Below, in pieces: positions 35,899-46,699 of a DNA stretch of 64,000 nucleotides. The stretch's first letter is position 1; every line of letters starts with the position of its first letter. Origin of the DNA: Isoetes taiwanensis (taxonomy: Eukaryota; Streptophyta; Lycopodiopsida; Isoetales; Isoetaceae); the NCBI GenBank assembly GCA_021234155.1, contig JAJEKV010000100.1, positions 970,116-1,034,115 of the forward strand, read 5' to 3'. Made by a program: the position numbers and the translations under genes. A model generated the notes under the pieces. That model did not search any database. It was not told the origin of the DNA and was given only the letters and a program-made list of their open reading frames with translations.

Positions 35899-37778
35899 CT
35901 AGTAATGGTGCCCAGCGTTGCTGGGCATAAGTTGAGAGCCTGTAAATGCTTTGGGATGCAGTGAGAAAAGCCCTATCCCTTTCCCTTTCCCTTTCCCTTT
36001 TGCTCTATCCCGCATTTCATTTTTTCTTATTTTCTCTACTTTTTTTTTTCTTTTCCTTTTTTTTCTCGTCTTTCTCACATGTTTCCTTGTTTTCCCATCC
36101 CTTTCCTTCCCCCTTCCCTGTTCCCGATAACCTTTTTCCCTTCCCTTTTGCTCCTTTCTCCACCTTTCCCTCTTCTCTTTTTTCTTTGCCCTTTTCCCTT
36201 CCCCTTTCTCTTTTTTTATGCCTTCTCTTTTCCCCACCCTTTTTCCATGTCTTCCTTTTTTCTCAACCTTTGACTCTTTCGCCCTTTTCCATGCCTATTT
36301 TCCCTTCTCTTTTCCTCCTTTTCCCACTCTTTTCCTCCCTTTTTTGTGTGCCCTTTTCCCTTCCATTTTTCTTTTCTCCCTCCCGTTTTCCATGTCCTTT
36401 TTACCTTCCCTTTTTCCATCTCCTCACCCTTTCCCTTTTCCATGTTCCCTTTTTCTCTTCCCCTTTTCCATTTTCCTCATTTCCTTTTTCCCTTGCCTCT
36501 CTCTCTTTCCCCCCTTTTCCATTCTTTTTTCTTTTCTATTTCCCTTTTCCCATGCCCTTTTTCCCACCCTTTTCTTCTTTCTATTTTTTTCGTGCTTCCT
36601 TTTCCTCCTTTTCCCACCCTTCCCCTCTTCCCGTGCAATTTTCCTTTCTTTCAACCCTTCCTTTTTCTTTTCTCTTTTCCTTTCCTCATGTCCTTTTTCC
36701 CTTTCCCTCCCCTCCATCACTCCCTGCTTCCCTTTCCCTTTCCCTTTTTTCCCGTTTCCTTTTCTTGATGGAATTTTTTCTTTCCGTTTTCCTCCTTTGC
36801 CGATCCTTTTCCTGTGCACTTTTTCCCTTCCTTTCCTTTTCCTTTTCCCTTTTTCCATGCCTTTTACACATTTGTTTTATTCTCTTATTTCCTATACCCA
36901 TTTTCCTCTTTTCCCCACCCTTTCTCTCTTGCCCCTTTTTTTTTTCCCCTTTTTTCTTTTTTTCCTTTCTTCACCATTTTCCTCTTCCCTTTTCTCTCAT
37001 GCCCTCCCCCCCTTCCCTTTTCTCGTTTCCCTCTTTCTTTTTCCTTGTGACCTTTACCTAGGTTCCCTTTCCCCCTTTCCCTTTCCTTTTTCTTTCTTCT
37101 CAGTTTCCCTTTTTCTATGCCCCTTTTCTTTTCCCCTCTCCCCATCCTTTTCTTGTTCCCCTTGTCCCTTCTCTTTTCCTCATTTTTTCAACCTTTCACT
37201 CTTCCCCTTTTCTTGATGCATTTTTTTCCTTCCCTTTCCCTCTTTTTTTTTTCCCTTTTCCTATGCCATTTATCCCTTCCTTTTTCCTCTTTCCTCAACG
37301 CTTCTCTTTTTCCCCCTTTTCCCATGCTCCTTCCTTTTCCCATGCTTTTTTTCTCCTCCCCTTTTCCATGCTTTTTTTCTCCTTCATTTTCTCCTTTTTT
37401 CAACCTTTTCCTCTTTCCTTTTTTTTTTCATGCCCTTTCCATTTACCTTTTCCACTTTATCTCTTCCTCCTTCCCTTGTGCCCTTTTCCCAGGTTCCCTT
37501 TCCCTTTTTCGTTTTCCATGCCTTTTTCTCTTCTTTTATCCCCACCCTTTTCCCTTTTCCCCATGCCTTTTTGCCCTTCACATTCTCTCTTTCCACTTCC
37601 CTTTTCCTTTTCCCCCTTTTCATTTACCCTTTCCCCTTAAGAGATCGAAGCATGACCAATCACAGTGTTGGTAAGTCGTGCAATAAATCTAGGCCTTCGG
37701 ATGCATCCAGATGATCTCGGCCATTCAAACTAGGGCTCGATGCACTATAGAGTTACGGTATAACATTATAATATAAAA
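35899..37778 (-). mobile_element. Helitron-like element, polypurine core, complete
   Basis: The 3' end is CTAG (35902-35899 on the minus strand), followed by T. The hairpin GCCCAGCAACGCTGGGC (35926-35910) lies 7 bases inside it, exactly the layout of Helitron 3' ends. The other end (37778) begins TTTTATATTATAATGTTATA after an A, one change from the family's TC start. Next to the 5' end is the conserved leader with ATTGGTCATGCT. Between about 35985 and 37640 the plus strand is a nearly pure pyrimidine tract of CCCTTTTCC-like units. No Rep/helicase is encoded, so it is non-autonomous. Reading frames across the tract are artefacts. Confidence 0.75.
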
Positions 37779-38053
37779 TAATTTCAAACATGTGTCTTCA
37801 AGCTGGACATTTTATAGTTTTTACAGAAAAGATTCCACTTGCTATGTTAAAGAAACTGTCAAATTCTCTAACATTTGAACAATCATCACAACATATAGAT
37901 TTCATTGGTCTTGAACTATTGAAATTATCAAATGTCATAGAGAAACAAGTAAAGATTAAAATGGCGGCGATAAATTGTGAAATTAAAACTTTTATTCTTA
38001 TATATATGGGTTTAAGTGGTAGTGGTAGTGGGTCAACTGGATCAATTTTGATC
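37779..38053. other. Spacer between Helitron copies
   Basis: An open frame from about 37790 runs into the purine tract (HFIVFTEKIPLAMLKKLSNS...). It has no recognised domain and is probably fortuitous, though a captured exon cannot be excluded. Confidence 0.35.
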
Positions 38054-39000
38054 CACGGATTAGGAATAGTCACCATGACCACTAGTGTTAAGGGGAAAGG
38101 GAAAAAGAAAAAAAAAAAAGGAGGACAAAAGGGAAAAAGGGAAGGACAAAAAGGCATGAGGAAAAGAGAAAGAGGAAAAAGGTGAGGAAAAGAAAAATTG
38201 GCATCGAAAAAGGGAAAGAGAAAGGGAAAACAAGAGGGGAGAGAGGAAAGGGAAGGGTAAAACGGCAATGAGAAAGGGGAAGAGGGAAAAGATGGGAAAA
38301 AGAGGAAAATGGAAGGGAAAACAATGGAGAGAAGGGAAGGGAAGGGAAAAAAATACATGGGAAAAGGAGAAAGGGAAAGGAAAAAGAAAAACGGCGGCGG
38401 AAAAAGAGGGGGGAGGGGGGATAAAAGAGATAAAAAGCATGGGTGGAGAAAGGAGGAAAAGAGACACATGACAAGGTTGGAGAAAGTTAAACAGAAAAAA
38501 TGCATGGAAAAGGGGAAAGAAAACAAAAAAGGGTGGAAAAGAAAGGGAAAAAGGGCAGGGGGAAAAGAGGAAGGGCTGGAAACGAATGAAAAAGGAAGGA
38601 AAAGGAAAAAGAAAAAGAGAAGCAGAAAGGAGGAAACATAAGGGAAAAAAGGCACGAGGAAAAAGAGAGAGAAATAGAAAAAGAGAAGGGGAAAGGGGGA
38701 TTAAAGAAGAGGAGAAAGGAGAAGAGCATGGGGATAAGGACAAAATATGACACATAAAAAAAAGTGGCAAAAAATAAATGGAAAAAAATGCATGGGAAAA
38801 AGGAAAGGGAAAAAGAAAAAAATAGAGGAAAAGAGGAAGGGCGACAAAAGGATGAAAAAAGAAGGGAAGAAGCCCATCATAAAAAGGAGAAAGGAAGGGA
38901 AGGATAGGGGAAAGGGGGTTAAAAGAAGAGAAAAGGGAAAAAGAAAACATGTGAAGAAAATAAGAAAAAAGGAAAAAGAAGGTGCGTAGGAAAATAAGAT
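38054..39000 (+). repeat. Polypurine tract, incomplete Helitron-family copy
   Basis: About 0.9 kb of almost pure purines (GGGAAAAGG-type units) on the plus strand. It is preceded by a weakly preserved stretch (CACCATGACCACTAGTG) that may be the worn end of the family's 5' leader. It stops where the next copy's leader begins, so two copies appear to stand in tandem. No terminal hairpin is present. Confidence 0.6.
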
Positions 39001-39009
39001 CAAATGTAT

Positions 39010-40707
39010 CAAATTCTAATTTGAATGATTGAGACCATCTGATTGTATCAGAAAACCTAGATTTATCGCAAGACTTTCCACCATTGTGACTGGTCATGCT
39101 TTAATATCGTAAGGAGAAAAGGAAAGGGAAAATGGAAGAGGAAAGGGAAAAAGGGAAGGGAAAAGAAACACAAGAAAAGGAGAAGAGGGAAAGCGGAACA
39201 TGAAAAGAGAAAACGGGACGAGAAAAAGAGAAGGATGAAGAAAGAGAAAAATGGAAGGAATAATGACATCACAAAAGGGAAAGAGAAAAGAAAAAGAGGG
39301 GAAAAAAAGAAGGGAAAAGGACACCAGGAAAAGAGGAAGAGAGAAAAGGTGAGGAAAAAAAGGAAAATAGAAAGAGGAAAAGGATGAGAAAAAAGGGCAT
39401 GGGATATAGAAAAGAGAAAGGGAAAAGAAAAATGGAGGGGTTTAAGGGATAAAGAGAAGGTAACAAAGGCATGATGATGGCCTTGGTGGTGGCCAGGTCC
39501 TGCTGAACGATGGCCTTGGTGGATTGAAAATCTCATTGAGCTTTCACAAAATAATGTTAATAATGTTGAAGGATTATTTTGCACCGAGTGTAAAGTCTTT
39601 GTAGACCACCTTCATATTCCTCATGCTATCGATGGTGGGATTGGGATAGTTACGATTTTCAAAAGTTTGAAGGGATTTCCAATGTTGAATGCAGTTGAAG
39701 TGGCGGAAGAAGTTGATTTAGATTATGTGGCAATGCATTCACTCCATGAGGGTGGAAATGAGATTGACTACGTTTACATATGGTTACCTGAACCTCTTCT
39801 ACAAGAGCGAAGAGGAGGTTGTGAGTATTGTAGCAGAATTGTGAGCTCGTTGAACAAGTTTTATTGTTCCATCTATTGTAAACATCAAGAAATATTAAAT
39901 GATGATAGTGACAGTGACAGTGACTGAAGACATCGAATAAGAAGAAAGATACATAATTTCTTCTTGTTGTTGAACCCTTTGTTTGCTGCAATGTAAAGGT
40001 TTTACTCGTTTTCAACTCCAGTCTGCCTTTCTGTAAAAAAAAACCTCCCCCCCTCGGAAACACACACCCAAAAGGGCCCGGCAACAGACTCCTCAAATCT
40101 TCTTGCATCGCCTAATTAACTTCTCAAACTATAACGCCTTTGCTGTAAGGAAGTTCTACATTATTTGGCACAGCTTAGAAGTTTGACAGTTTGACAGGGA
40201 AACATCCATCTAGCTCTTCTGCTGCCATAAATTGGTAGACAATCTCAAGAGTTGGAGCCTAAAGATGCCGTATGGAAAAAGGCTAATTCTTATATCCAAG
40301 GCACCTCTTTTGCTGCAGATTTGCTCGAAACACAGAAACAGATATATGAAACTGTGATGTCAAATACCGAAAAGGGAAAGGGGGACCTCCGAGGCAAGAC
40401 TAAGACTTCATTGCCTGTTTCTGGAACCTAGATATGAATATCAAAAATGTAGGGAAGGGTGGGAAAAGAGGAAAAGGGGCGCACGAAAAAAGTGGGAAAA
40501 ATGGGAAGAGAAAGAGGAAAAGAAAAATAAGGGAGAAGGAAATAGAAAAAGGAAAAAAAACGTGTAGGGAAACAAGGAAAAGAGAAAAGAGAAAAAGGAG
40601 GTGTATAAGGAAAAGAAAAAAGCGAGATAGAGCAAAAGGCAAAGGGAAGGAAAAATAATGTCGAATGCAACGTCTTATAGCCCAGCAACGATGGGTTTGG
40701 TTTCTAG
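39010..40707 (+). mobile_element. Helitron-like element carrying a PLATZ-like gene fragment
   Basis: The leader starts with TTCTAATTTGAATGATTGAG and includes ATTTATCGCAAGACTTTCC and GGTCATGCTTTAATAT, matching the copy at 54754. A purine tract follows (39113-39460). The 3' end has GCCCAGCAACGATGGG then 8 bases and CTAG (40704-40707), a slightly degraded form of the family terminus. Its outermost 5' bases are missing or replaced. Between tract and terminus lies unrelated sequence including a PLATZ-like coding block (39474-39927) and a second small purine tract (40440-40660). Confidence 0.65.
39474..39927 (+). pseudogene. PLATZ-like zinc-binding protein fragment
   Basis: The frame is open from two TGA codons at about 39475 and reads WPWWIENLIEL, LFCTECKVFVDHLHIPHAI, VEVAEEVDLDYVAM, DYVYIWLPEP and GGCEYCSRIVSSLNKFYCSI with YCKH, ending in DDSDSDSD and a stop. 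This follows the PLATZ order: a PPWL-like start, a C-x2-C plus H cluster, the V-x-E-x3-D segment and the closing C-x2-C-x11-C-x3-C pattern. PLATZ proteins are plant DNA-binding repressors. The first zinc cluster is shortened and no ATG leads the block. It could be a captured 3' exon or a divergent family member. Its place inside a Helitron-like element supports capture. Confidence 0.5.
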
Positions 40708-41290
40708 CAATCTTATATATTTTATGTCATATACCATATGTGTCATGCCACATATTTTAGATAGATATGACATGTCTATGTACCCTCGTAAGTACCTTGA
40801 CGTTGGAACAAATATCTTGTTCTGTAGCTTCAATTAATAGCTGATTGATAACATAGGTAATGCATGAGCAAGAAGATATGTCATATATCATATACGATAT
40901 GATATATGAATATGATATTTGTCATATATATCTATTTATAACATATGTCCATCATATATATCATATATGTATATTTGTTACACATATATTCATCATATGT
41001 CCTATATATTTGTTACCTATGTCATATGTTATTTACCATATAATATTATGTCATACGCGTTTATCACATATGTTTTATATGTCATATGTCATATATGTCA
41101 TGCCACATGCTTTATATAGATAAGTCATTCATTACAAATGTCACATATGTCATTTTTGTCGTAATGAATTTGTCACAATCTTCCTAGTGTTGATGCGCCA
41201 CAATAGTGTCTTAGAACTCTACCTATAGAAGTATAGCCTATGATTGATTTTGTGTAAGTATTTGCATTCTATATGATGTGAAACAAGGCT
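40708..41290. repeat. Degenerate (TCATATATG)-type tandem repeats
   Basis: From about 40860 to 41150 the sequence is a loose series of TCATATAT, GTCATATGT and ACATATGTC units, giving spurious tyrosine/isoleucine-rich frames on the plus strand. The flanks hold nothing recognisable. Confidence 0.7.
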
Positions 41291-41309
41291 AAAAAAGCAC
41301 AGTTTCATT

Positions 41310-41338
41310 ATTTATGGACTTTCCACAAGTCCATAAAT
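41310..41338. repeat. 12-bp perfect inverted repeat
   Basis: ATTTATGGACTT and AAGTCCATAAAT with a 5-base loop. Its role is unknown; it lies about 280 bp upstream of the ORF at 41615. Confidence 0.8.
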
Positions 41339-41614
41339 ATCTCAAATTAGCGCCAGTGGTAAGAATATAGGATTTTTTCTTGAAAATATAGGGTTTTTGC
41401 TTAAAAAAGAACTCGGATTCCGTGCGGGTAGCTGACATGGCAGGTCGTGGAACCCAATGCGAATTTTTAGATTTCGTCATTTCTTGTTATTAAAAGGAGC
41501 CACAATTTCGGGAATCGTGCAAGTAGGTGAGGTAGGAGGTCCCTTCATCCAGTCTCTTCATCGTCTCTTCATTACCTTCATTCGCTCTCTTACATTCATC
41601 TCAGGACACTCAAA

Positions 41615-42115
41615 ATGGTCGACACAAGGCACAGACGGGGACACACCATCACCGAAATGCAGTCTCATATTAGTGAGGCAATCTTAGGCCGGGCGAATCA
41701 GTTGCAGCTGGAGGTACAAAACGAGATGAACCAGATCCGAACGAGAGAAGTTAGCGCCCAATTCACGAAGCTCCTCGAAGGGGATGGGTTGATAAGGAAT
41801 GGCGACGAGGAACAACTCAGTAGGGTGGAGCTGGAGGACTGCCTCATATCTTTGAAACACTTTATTTACAGGGCAAAGGCACTGAAAAGGCTACTGAAAA
41901 TGGAGGACGTTTGGATGCACAACACGTTCCGACCTCTGTTTAAGAAGCTTTACAAGAAGCAAAGAAGACAATGCGAAGGTTTGGTAACCAAGCTCATCGT
42001 CAGCAGTGGTCACTCTCTCAAAAACTTGGATGACTGGCTGGATCTGTTCAGTCGAAGTCATATTGATGAGTTTGATCTGGAGGATCTTATTGAGGTTGAA
42101 GTGGGCATAGAGTGA
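41615..42115 (+). CDS. Hypothetical 166-residue helical protein
   Basis: A single open frame starts at ATG in an AAAATGG context and ends in a TGA stop. The product is rich in charged residues and looks largely helical. It has a basic start (MVDTRHRRGH), an early amphipathic stretch (ANQLQLEVQNEMNQIRTREV), a basic middle (FKKLYKKQRRQ) and an acidic tail (DEFDLEDLIEVEVG). There are no cysteine clusters, membrane segments or signal peptide. I do not recognise it. A putative Helitron-type hairpin with CTAG follows about 220 bp downstream (42334-42376), so it may be mobile-element cargo. Transcription is unproven. Confidence 0.5.
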   Translation: MVDTRHRRGHTITEMQSHISEAILGRANQLQLEVQNEMNQIRTREVSAQFTKLLEGDGLIRNGDEEQLSRVELEDCLISLKHFIYRAKALKRLLKMEDVWMHNTFRPLFKKLYKKQRRQCEGLVTKLIVSSGHSLKNLDDWLDLFSRSHIDEFDLEDLIEVEVGIE

Positions 42116-42333
42116 AGCTTTGATCTTTTCTATTATATGTTGTCTATTATCTAGTATGTTTGTGTTGAATTAGCCGTGTCTTGTAAGACCTATGTATTTT
42201 CTTTATCTAAAAGAATACCAAACATTGGAAAGTAATACCAAAAATTTTTGACATGTATTTATTTTCTTTGTCAATGTACATAAGTTTTTTTTCACTCAAT
42301 TTCATTATAAAAACATATACAGTGAGTAACAGT

Positions 42334-42376
42334 GGTGCAAAATTGGGCGCCCGCCCAATTTGCACCCCTGTGCTAG
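42334..42376 (+). mobile_element. Possible Helitron 3' terminus of a second family
   Basis: A strong hairpin, GGTGCAAAATTGGGCG with CGCCCAATTTGCACC and a 2-base loop, is followed after 6 bases by CTAG at 42373-42376. The layout mimics Helitron 3' ends, but the base after CTAG is C and no partner 5' end was found. The hairpin is certain; the element call is tentative. Confidence 0.35.
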
Positions 42377-43887
42377 CAAAACATACTCCTTGTGCTTAAG
42401 GGTCCACCCCTTCAGCTGACCTTATAAGTGACATTATCTATGACGTCACAGTTGGCACTAGGACTAGCGCTATAAATGACAAAGGTGCTGCCAGTATATG
42501 TGACGTTCTCATTGTTACATTAGTGTCATCAGTCCGTGTCATACCTACAGCGTCAGCTATAAAAATTTTGAGTTGCAATCCTAGACTAAAAATTGACACA
42601 AATATAGACAGTACTTGATCCCTTCTCTTGTAGTGAATCTATGTCCAGCATTTGTTACTAGTAGTTATCTTATGTCATTAGGATCATCTTCGCATCTCTT
42701 CTTAGCTTGTTTCTTCATGACCCTAACCGCAATGCTTCCGAGCAATACCGTAGCAGATAATAATATTGCTTTTCTATGCCAGGGTTCGGCATCCCCATAT
42801 TATTAAGAATTAGTTTCAATAAACGAAACCTTAAGAGCCTATAGAAATTCGTGGGGTAAACCTTTTGGGGCCTTATACGTTATATATGTAGCAAAATAAC
42901 AGGGGGTTTCTTTTGTATTTTTATACTTTTTTTCTTAAGGTTTTTATATGATTTGATGACGGTATTCCATGAGACGTACTAATCGGTACATCTAGAGTGC
43001 ACATACGCTGGCGTTGATTTTGATGCCAATTTCCAATGGTTCACCTATGAATTTCGAAAGCTCAAGCATGCAGGCCTCGACCTAATCCATTTTAGGGTTC
43101 TATGTTCAAGGCCAAGGAACTTTGCATACAGGTCGCTTTTCTTTGATTTGTGTAGCGAAGTGCGCCAGAAGAAGCATAGTAGAGCGGCCAGAAGAAAGCG
43201 AGCCAAAGGATGGGCTCTAATTGCTTTCTGACCCTTTTTATTTCTTCTCGCCCCTTTTTCTTCTTTCGGCAATGATAGGCATTCCTATAGTAATGCTTTT
43301 GAGCGAATCTATTCTTGAGTACAGAATTAAAAAACAGTGAATTCATGCAAGGTTGTGGCAGAGCCGAAGAAGCAGAGCGAGCGAGCCGAGAAGGATGTGC
43401 TCTATTCTTTTTTTCTTACGCCTTGAAGGTTATTTTAGATCTTTGGCGTGTCTAGTGTTACATTTGCCCCGGTGTTGGTTTTTTGTAATGGTTTTGTAAT
43501 GTAATGGTTCGAAATTGGTGGCTATGGCGCATTGCAAAGGCAAAGAAGGCGGTCACGGTTCTCCAAAGGTAGGTCGGTTCTTTGTTGCAATTTCTCAATT
43601 TGAATTCATTCTTGTTTTTGTGCTTACGTGCCTTCCTCCATCGGACCAAATTAGGGCTCCCTTTCGGGAAAGAAAAGTTGGAGCTTTGGTCCATAGTGGT
43701 CGCCCTTACCTCCACATCAAAACCTAGTATGCGATCGACATCTTGACATCCGAAAAATACAGCCTGGGGGTTCACCTGTCACATTCGTTCCATTCGGGGC
43801 TATAACAATAAGCTGTAAGTTGAACTGTTATAAGCCCACATTTGTTACTTTTCTTCTAAATATGAGGATTTAGTATCAGATATAGAA
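42377..43887. other. Unrecognised spacer
   Basis: A small frame at about 42660-42806 has a hydrophobic signal-like start (SHLFLACFFMTLTAMLPSNT) but stops after a few dozen residues. 43130-43400 has an organelle-like style with GCGAGC and AGAAGAAAG phrases, which might be a nuclear insertion of mitochondrial DNA; I cannot name a gene in it. No repeat ends were found. Confidence 0.35.
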
Positions 43888-44080
43888 TTAAACACAGCGA
43901 TGAGAGATGTAGTCTTGCACAGCTAGATCATAAACAAGACCAGGAGTGAGAGCTTGTTGTGGGTTAGCATGTCCCGATCCATAGGCAACTACATCAACAA
44001 ATAAACCTCTTGATCCATCACATATATTTTGCCAAGATTATCACCCCAAGAGAAGGGGCACAAGTCATAGGGCTCACAAT
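43888..44080 (-). pseudogene. Subtilisin-like protease (SBT) C-terminal fragment
   Basis: The minus strand reads VVAYGSGHANPQQALTPGLV followed by YDLAVQDYIS and ends at a TAA at 43890-43888. This matches the plant subtilase motif (F-x-Y-G-x-G-H-x-N-P-x-x-A-x-x-P-G-L-V-Y-D) that follows the catalytic serine domain. Upstream, in a shifted frame, WGDNLGKIYVMD resembles the preceding DN-G-x-x-I-x-D segment. The catalytic Asp, His and Ser regions are absent. Plant subtilases are secreted serine proteases; this is only a shard. Confidence 0.75.
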
Positions 44081-44300
44081 GCGATCCTAAATTGAAGCAA
44101 GCCTCCAATCCAGGAAGCACAATTTCGGCCGATTCTATAGTTGGGCGTCTGCCGGGGAGCCAAAAGTGCGAGGGGAAAATTCTCGGTTTGCAACAAAGTA
44201 AAAGAGCTTCCACGACCCGCGTTTCAACTTTGGTTTTGAACAGGTATTTATTTCTTTGTGGAGAATTTTATGCATTCTTTTTTGAACGTGAGTCATTTAA

Positions 44301-45087
<787 letters not shown>

Positions 45088-45365
45088 GGTTTGGGTGCAT
45101 ATTCACACGGGGGGTGACGTAGGGCAGCGAGAGCCCCCATAATTAGGTTTTGCCCGTATAAAATCAAGACCATATAGTATATTGCCTGAAATCTTATAGT
45201 ATTTTGCAAATCTTGTTATACAGTATAGCAAATTCCATACATCCATACCCCACAAACGAGGAACTTTGTGTACGGTGTAGATTGAGGAACAAGGGGTGAA
45301 TATGCCTATCCAAGCGACTCTCGTTGCTTTCGGAGTCACCCCAGGTGTGAATATGCACCCAAACC
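45088..45365. mobile_element. MITE-like element with ~31-bp terminal inverted repeats
   Basis: The left end 45088-45118 begins GGTTTGGGTGCATATTCACAC and ends GGGGTGAC. The right end 45335-45365 is its reverse complement apart from two bases. The element is 278 bp, has no coding capacity and has a non-repetitive core. Target-site duplication is unclear because C-rich sequence flanks both sides. The superfamily is not assigned. Just to its right, CCCCCAATTCTAACTAGTA is duplicated at a 26-bp offset. Confidence 0.75.
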
Positions 45366-46182
45366 CCCAATTCTAACTAGTATATAAACCCCCAATTCTA
45401 ACTAGTAACATGAGTTTAAGTGTTGAGCTCCTAGACCTTGAAAGTTACCGGAAGATTAATAGTTAAGCCTTAGAGGATTATTTGGTCTCCTTGCAAACTA
45501 GCCTGTAATATACCTTGCTAGCCGCATAACTGTTAGGACCAAGTTTTTCGCTAGCTGTAAGTAAAAGTCTTAGGCATATAACTGTGCTTGGTATCCTGAA
45601 CCATAATCACCAACCGTGAGACTATGTTTGTTCTTGGAATCTTTAGTCGTATGGTTATGGTTTAAGGGTTATTAGATGGAAGTCGTGATTCTTACATGTT
45701 AAGGGAGTTTCTTGTATGATATCTCGTATTGGACCAATTGCAAGGTTATGGGTGATATTTTATCTAGTAAGGTTCTTAGTGACATCTTGCATTGAACAGC
45801 CCATCTTCGGAGGGGTGGGACGGCCGTGTAACTCCGCATCCATGGCCAGAGGGCTAGACGAATGAGGCCAAGGGGAGAGCCTCCTTGTATTGAGGCCTGT
45901 ACGTACAGTGGATTGGAATATGTCTCCTTGGGGTCGCGACCCAAGGGAAAGTTGAACTGGATCAGAGATCCTAGGCATGTAGTTATGCATTTAGACTTGA
46001 GATTGTTTGAGATGAATCATCTAACCTTTTGCAGGAAACATGGAGCGAGGTAAGTTCCCTTGTCGTATATTCAACTTAGATTAATATTTCATGATTGATA
46101 TAGCTCTGGGTTCCCTACCCTAGTGTTCTCCACTTAGTCCATGTGGACTAACCCCATCTTGCTTGTTGTATGTTTGCTAAAG
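45366..46182. other. Unrecognised spacer, moderately GC-rich
   Basis: Its style resembles long terminal repeat or leader sequence of plant retroelements, but no paired copy, TG/CA ends or primer-binding site was found. A GAG/GTAAGT donor-like site is at about 46050. Confidence 0.3.
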
Positions 46183-46443
46183 ATGGCACGTCCGGATGAG
46201 CCAAGCATCACGTTACAATTAGATTCCTTCGTAACATGGTGGTTTCGAGAAACCGGGGATGAGCCAGAGTTGGTGTCGAAGCACCGGATCTATGAGCTTC
46301 TGATTGACCTCTTCAGAAAGATTTATTATGAGCAAAGGCAACCGAGGGTTGACCTCTTGGATGGAGAGCCTGGAGGGGAACCCTTAGGAGATTCTGGTTC
46401 TATTGGATCCTCTTCAGTCATCTCGGATGGAGGATCTGAGTGA
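46183..46443 (+). CDS. Small hypothetical protein, 86 residues
   Basis: ATG at 46183 is followed by an open frame reading MARPDEPSITLQLDSFVTWW and RIYELLIDLFRKIYYEQRQP, then a Gly/Ser/Glu-rich tail. An upstream in-frame ATG at 46141 would add a short hydrophobic lead. No known domain was recognised. It is short, has no conservation evidence and may be chance or gag-related. Confidence 0.25.
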   Translation: MARPDEPSITLQLDSFVTWWFRETGDEPELVSKHRIYELLIDLFRKIYYEQRQPRVDLLDGEPGGEPLGDSGSIGSSSVISDGGSE

Positions 46444-46663
46444 TCTTGCTATGTTTTGTTGTATAGACGTCTGTGGTTATCTTTTGGACATGCTATTAGC
46501 ATATCTTTTGTATATTAAGCTGTGAGACTATTTGTTATGTGATATCATATGGGGTGATGGGATCTTTGTATTGTGTGCACCTAAGTTATTGTCATTTTGG
46601 GATCTAATGAATATGATGTGGAGATTTGGCAGTTTTTGTATGATTTGTATTGTTACGATAGTT

Positions 46664-46699
<36 letters not shown>

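Noticed and set aside
35946-37674. Long plus-strand frames of 371, 332 and 185 codons rich in Phe, Pro, Ser and Leu
   Set aside because: They run through a pure pyrimidine tract where stop codons cannot easily occur; all frames are open and the peptides are low-complexity.
37798-39097. Minus-strand frames of 285 and 345 codons
   Set aside because: Same cause: the complement of a polypurine tract inside a Helitron-family repeat.
40860-41123. Tyrosine/isoleucine-rich frame suggestive of a membrane protein
   Set aside because: It is produced by degenerate TCATATATG tandem repeats.
42660-42806. Signal-peptide-like short ORF considered as a secreted cysteine-rich (DUF26/ginkbilobin-type) protein
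   Set aside because: It ends after about 45 residues with one cysteine in the mature part; no family match is defensible.
43130-43400. Possible nuclear copy of mitochondrial DNA
   Set aside because: Only its style suggests this; no mitochondrial gene could be named.
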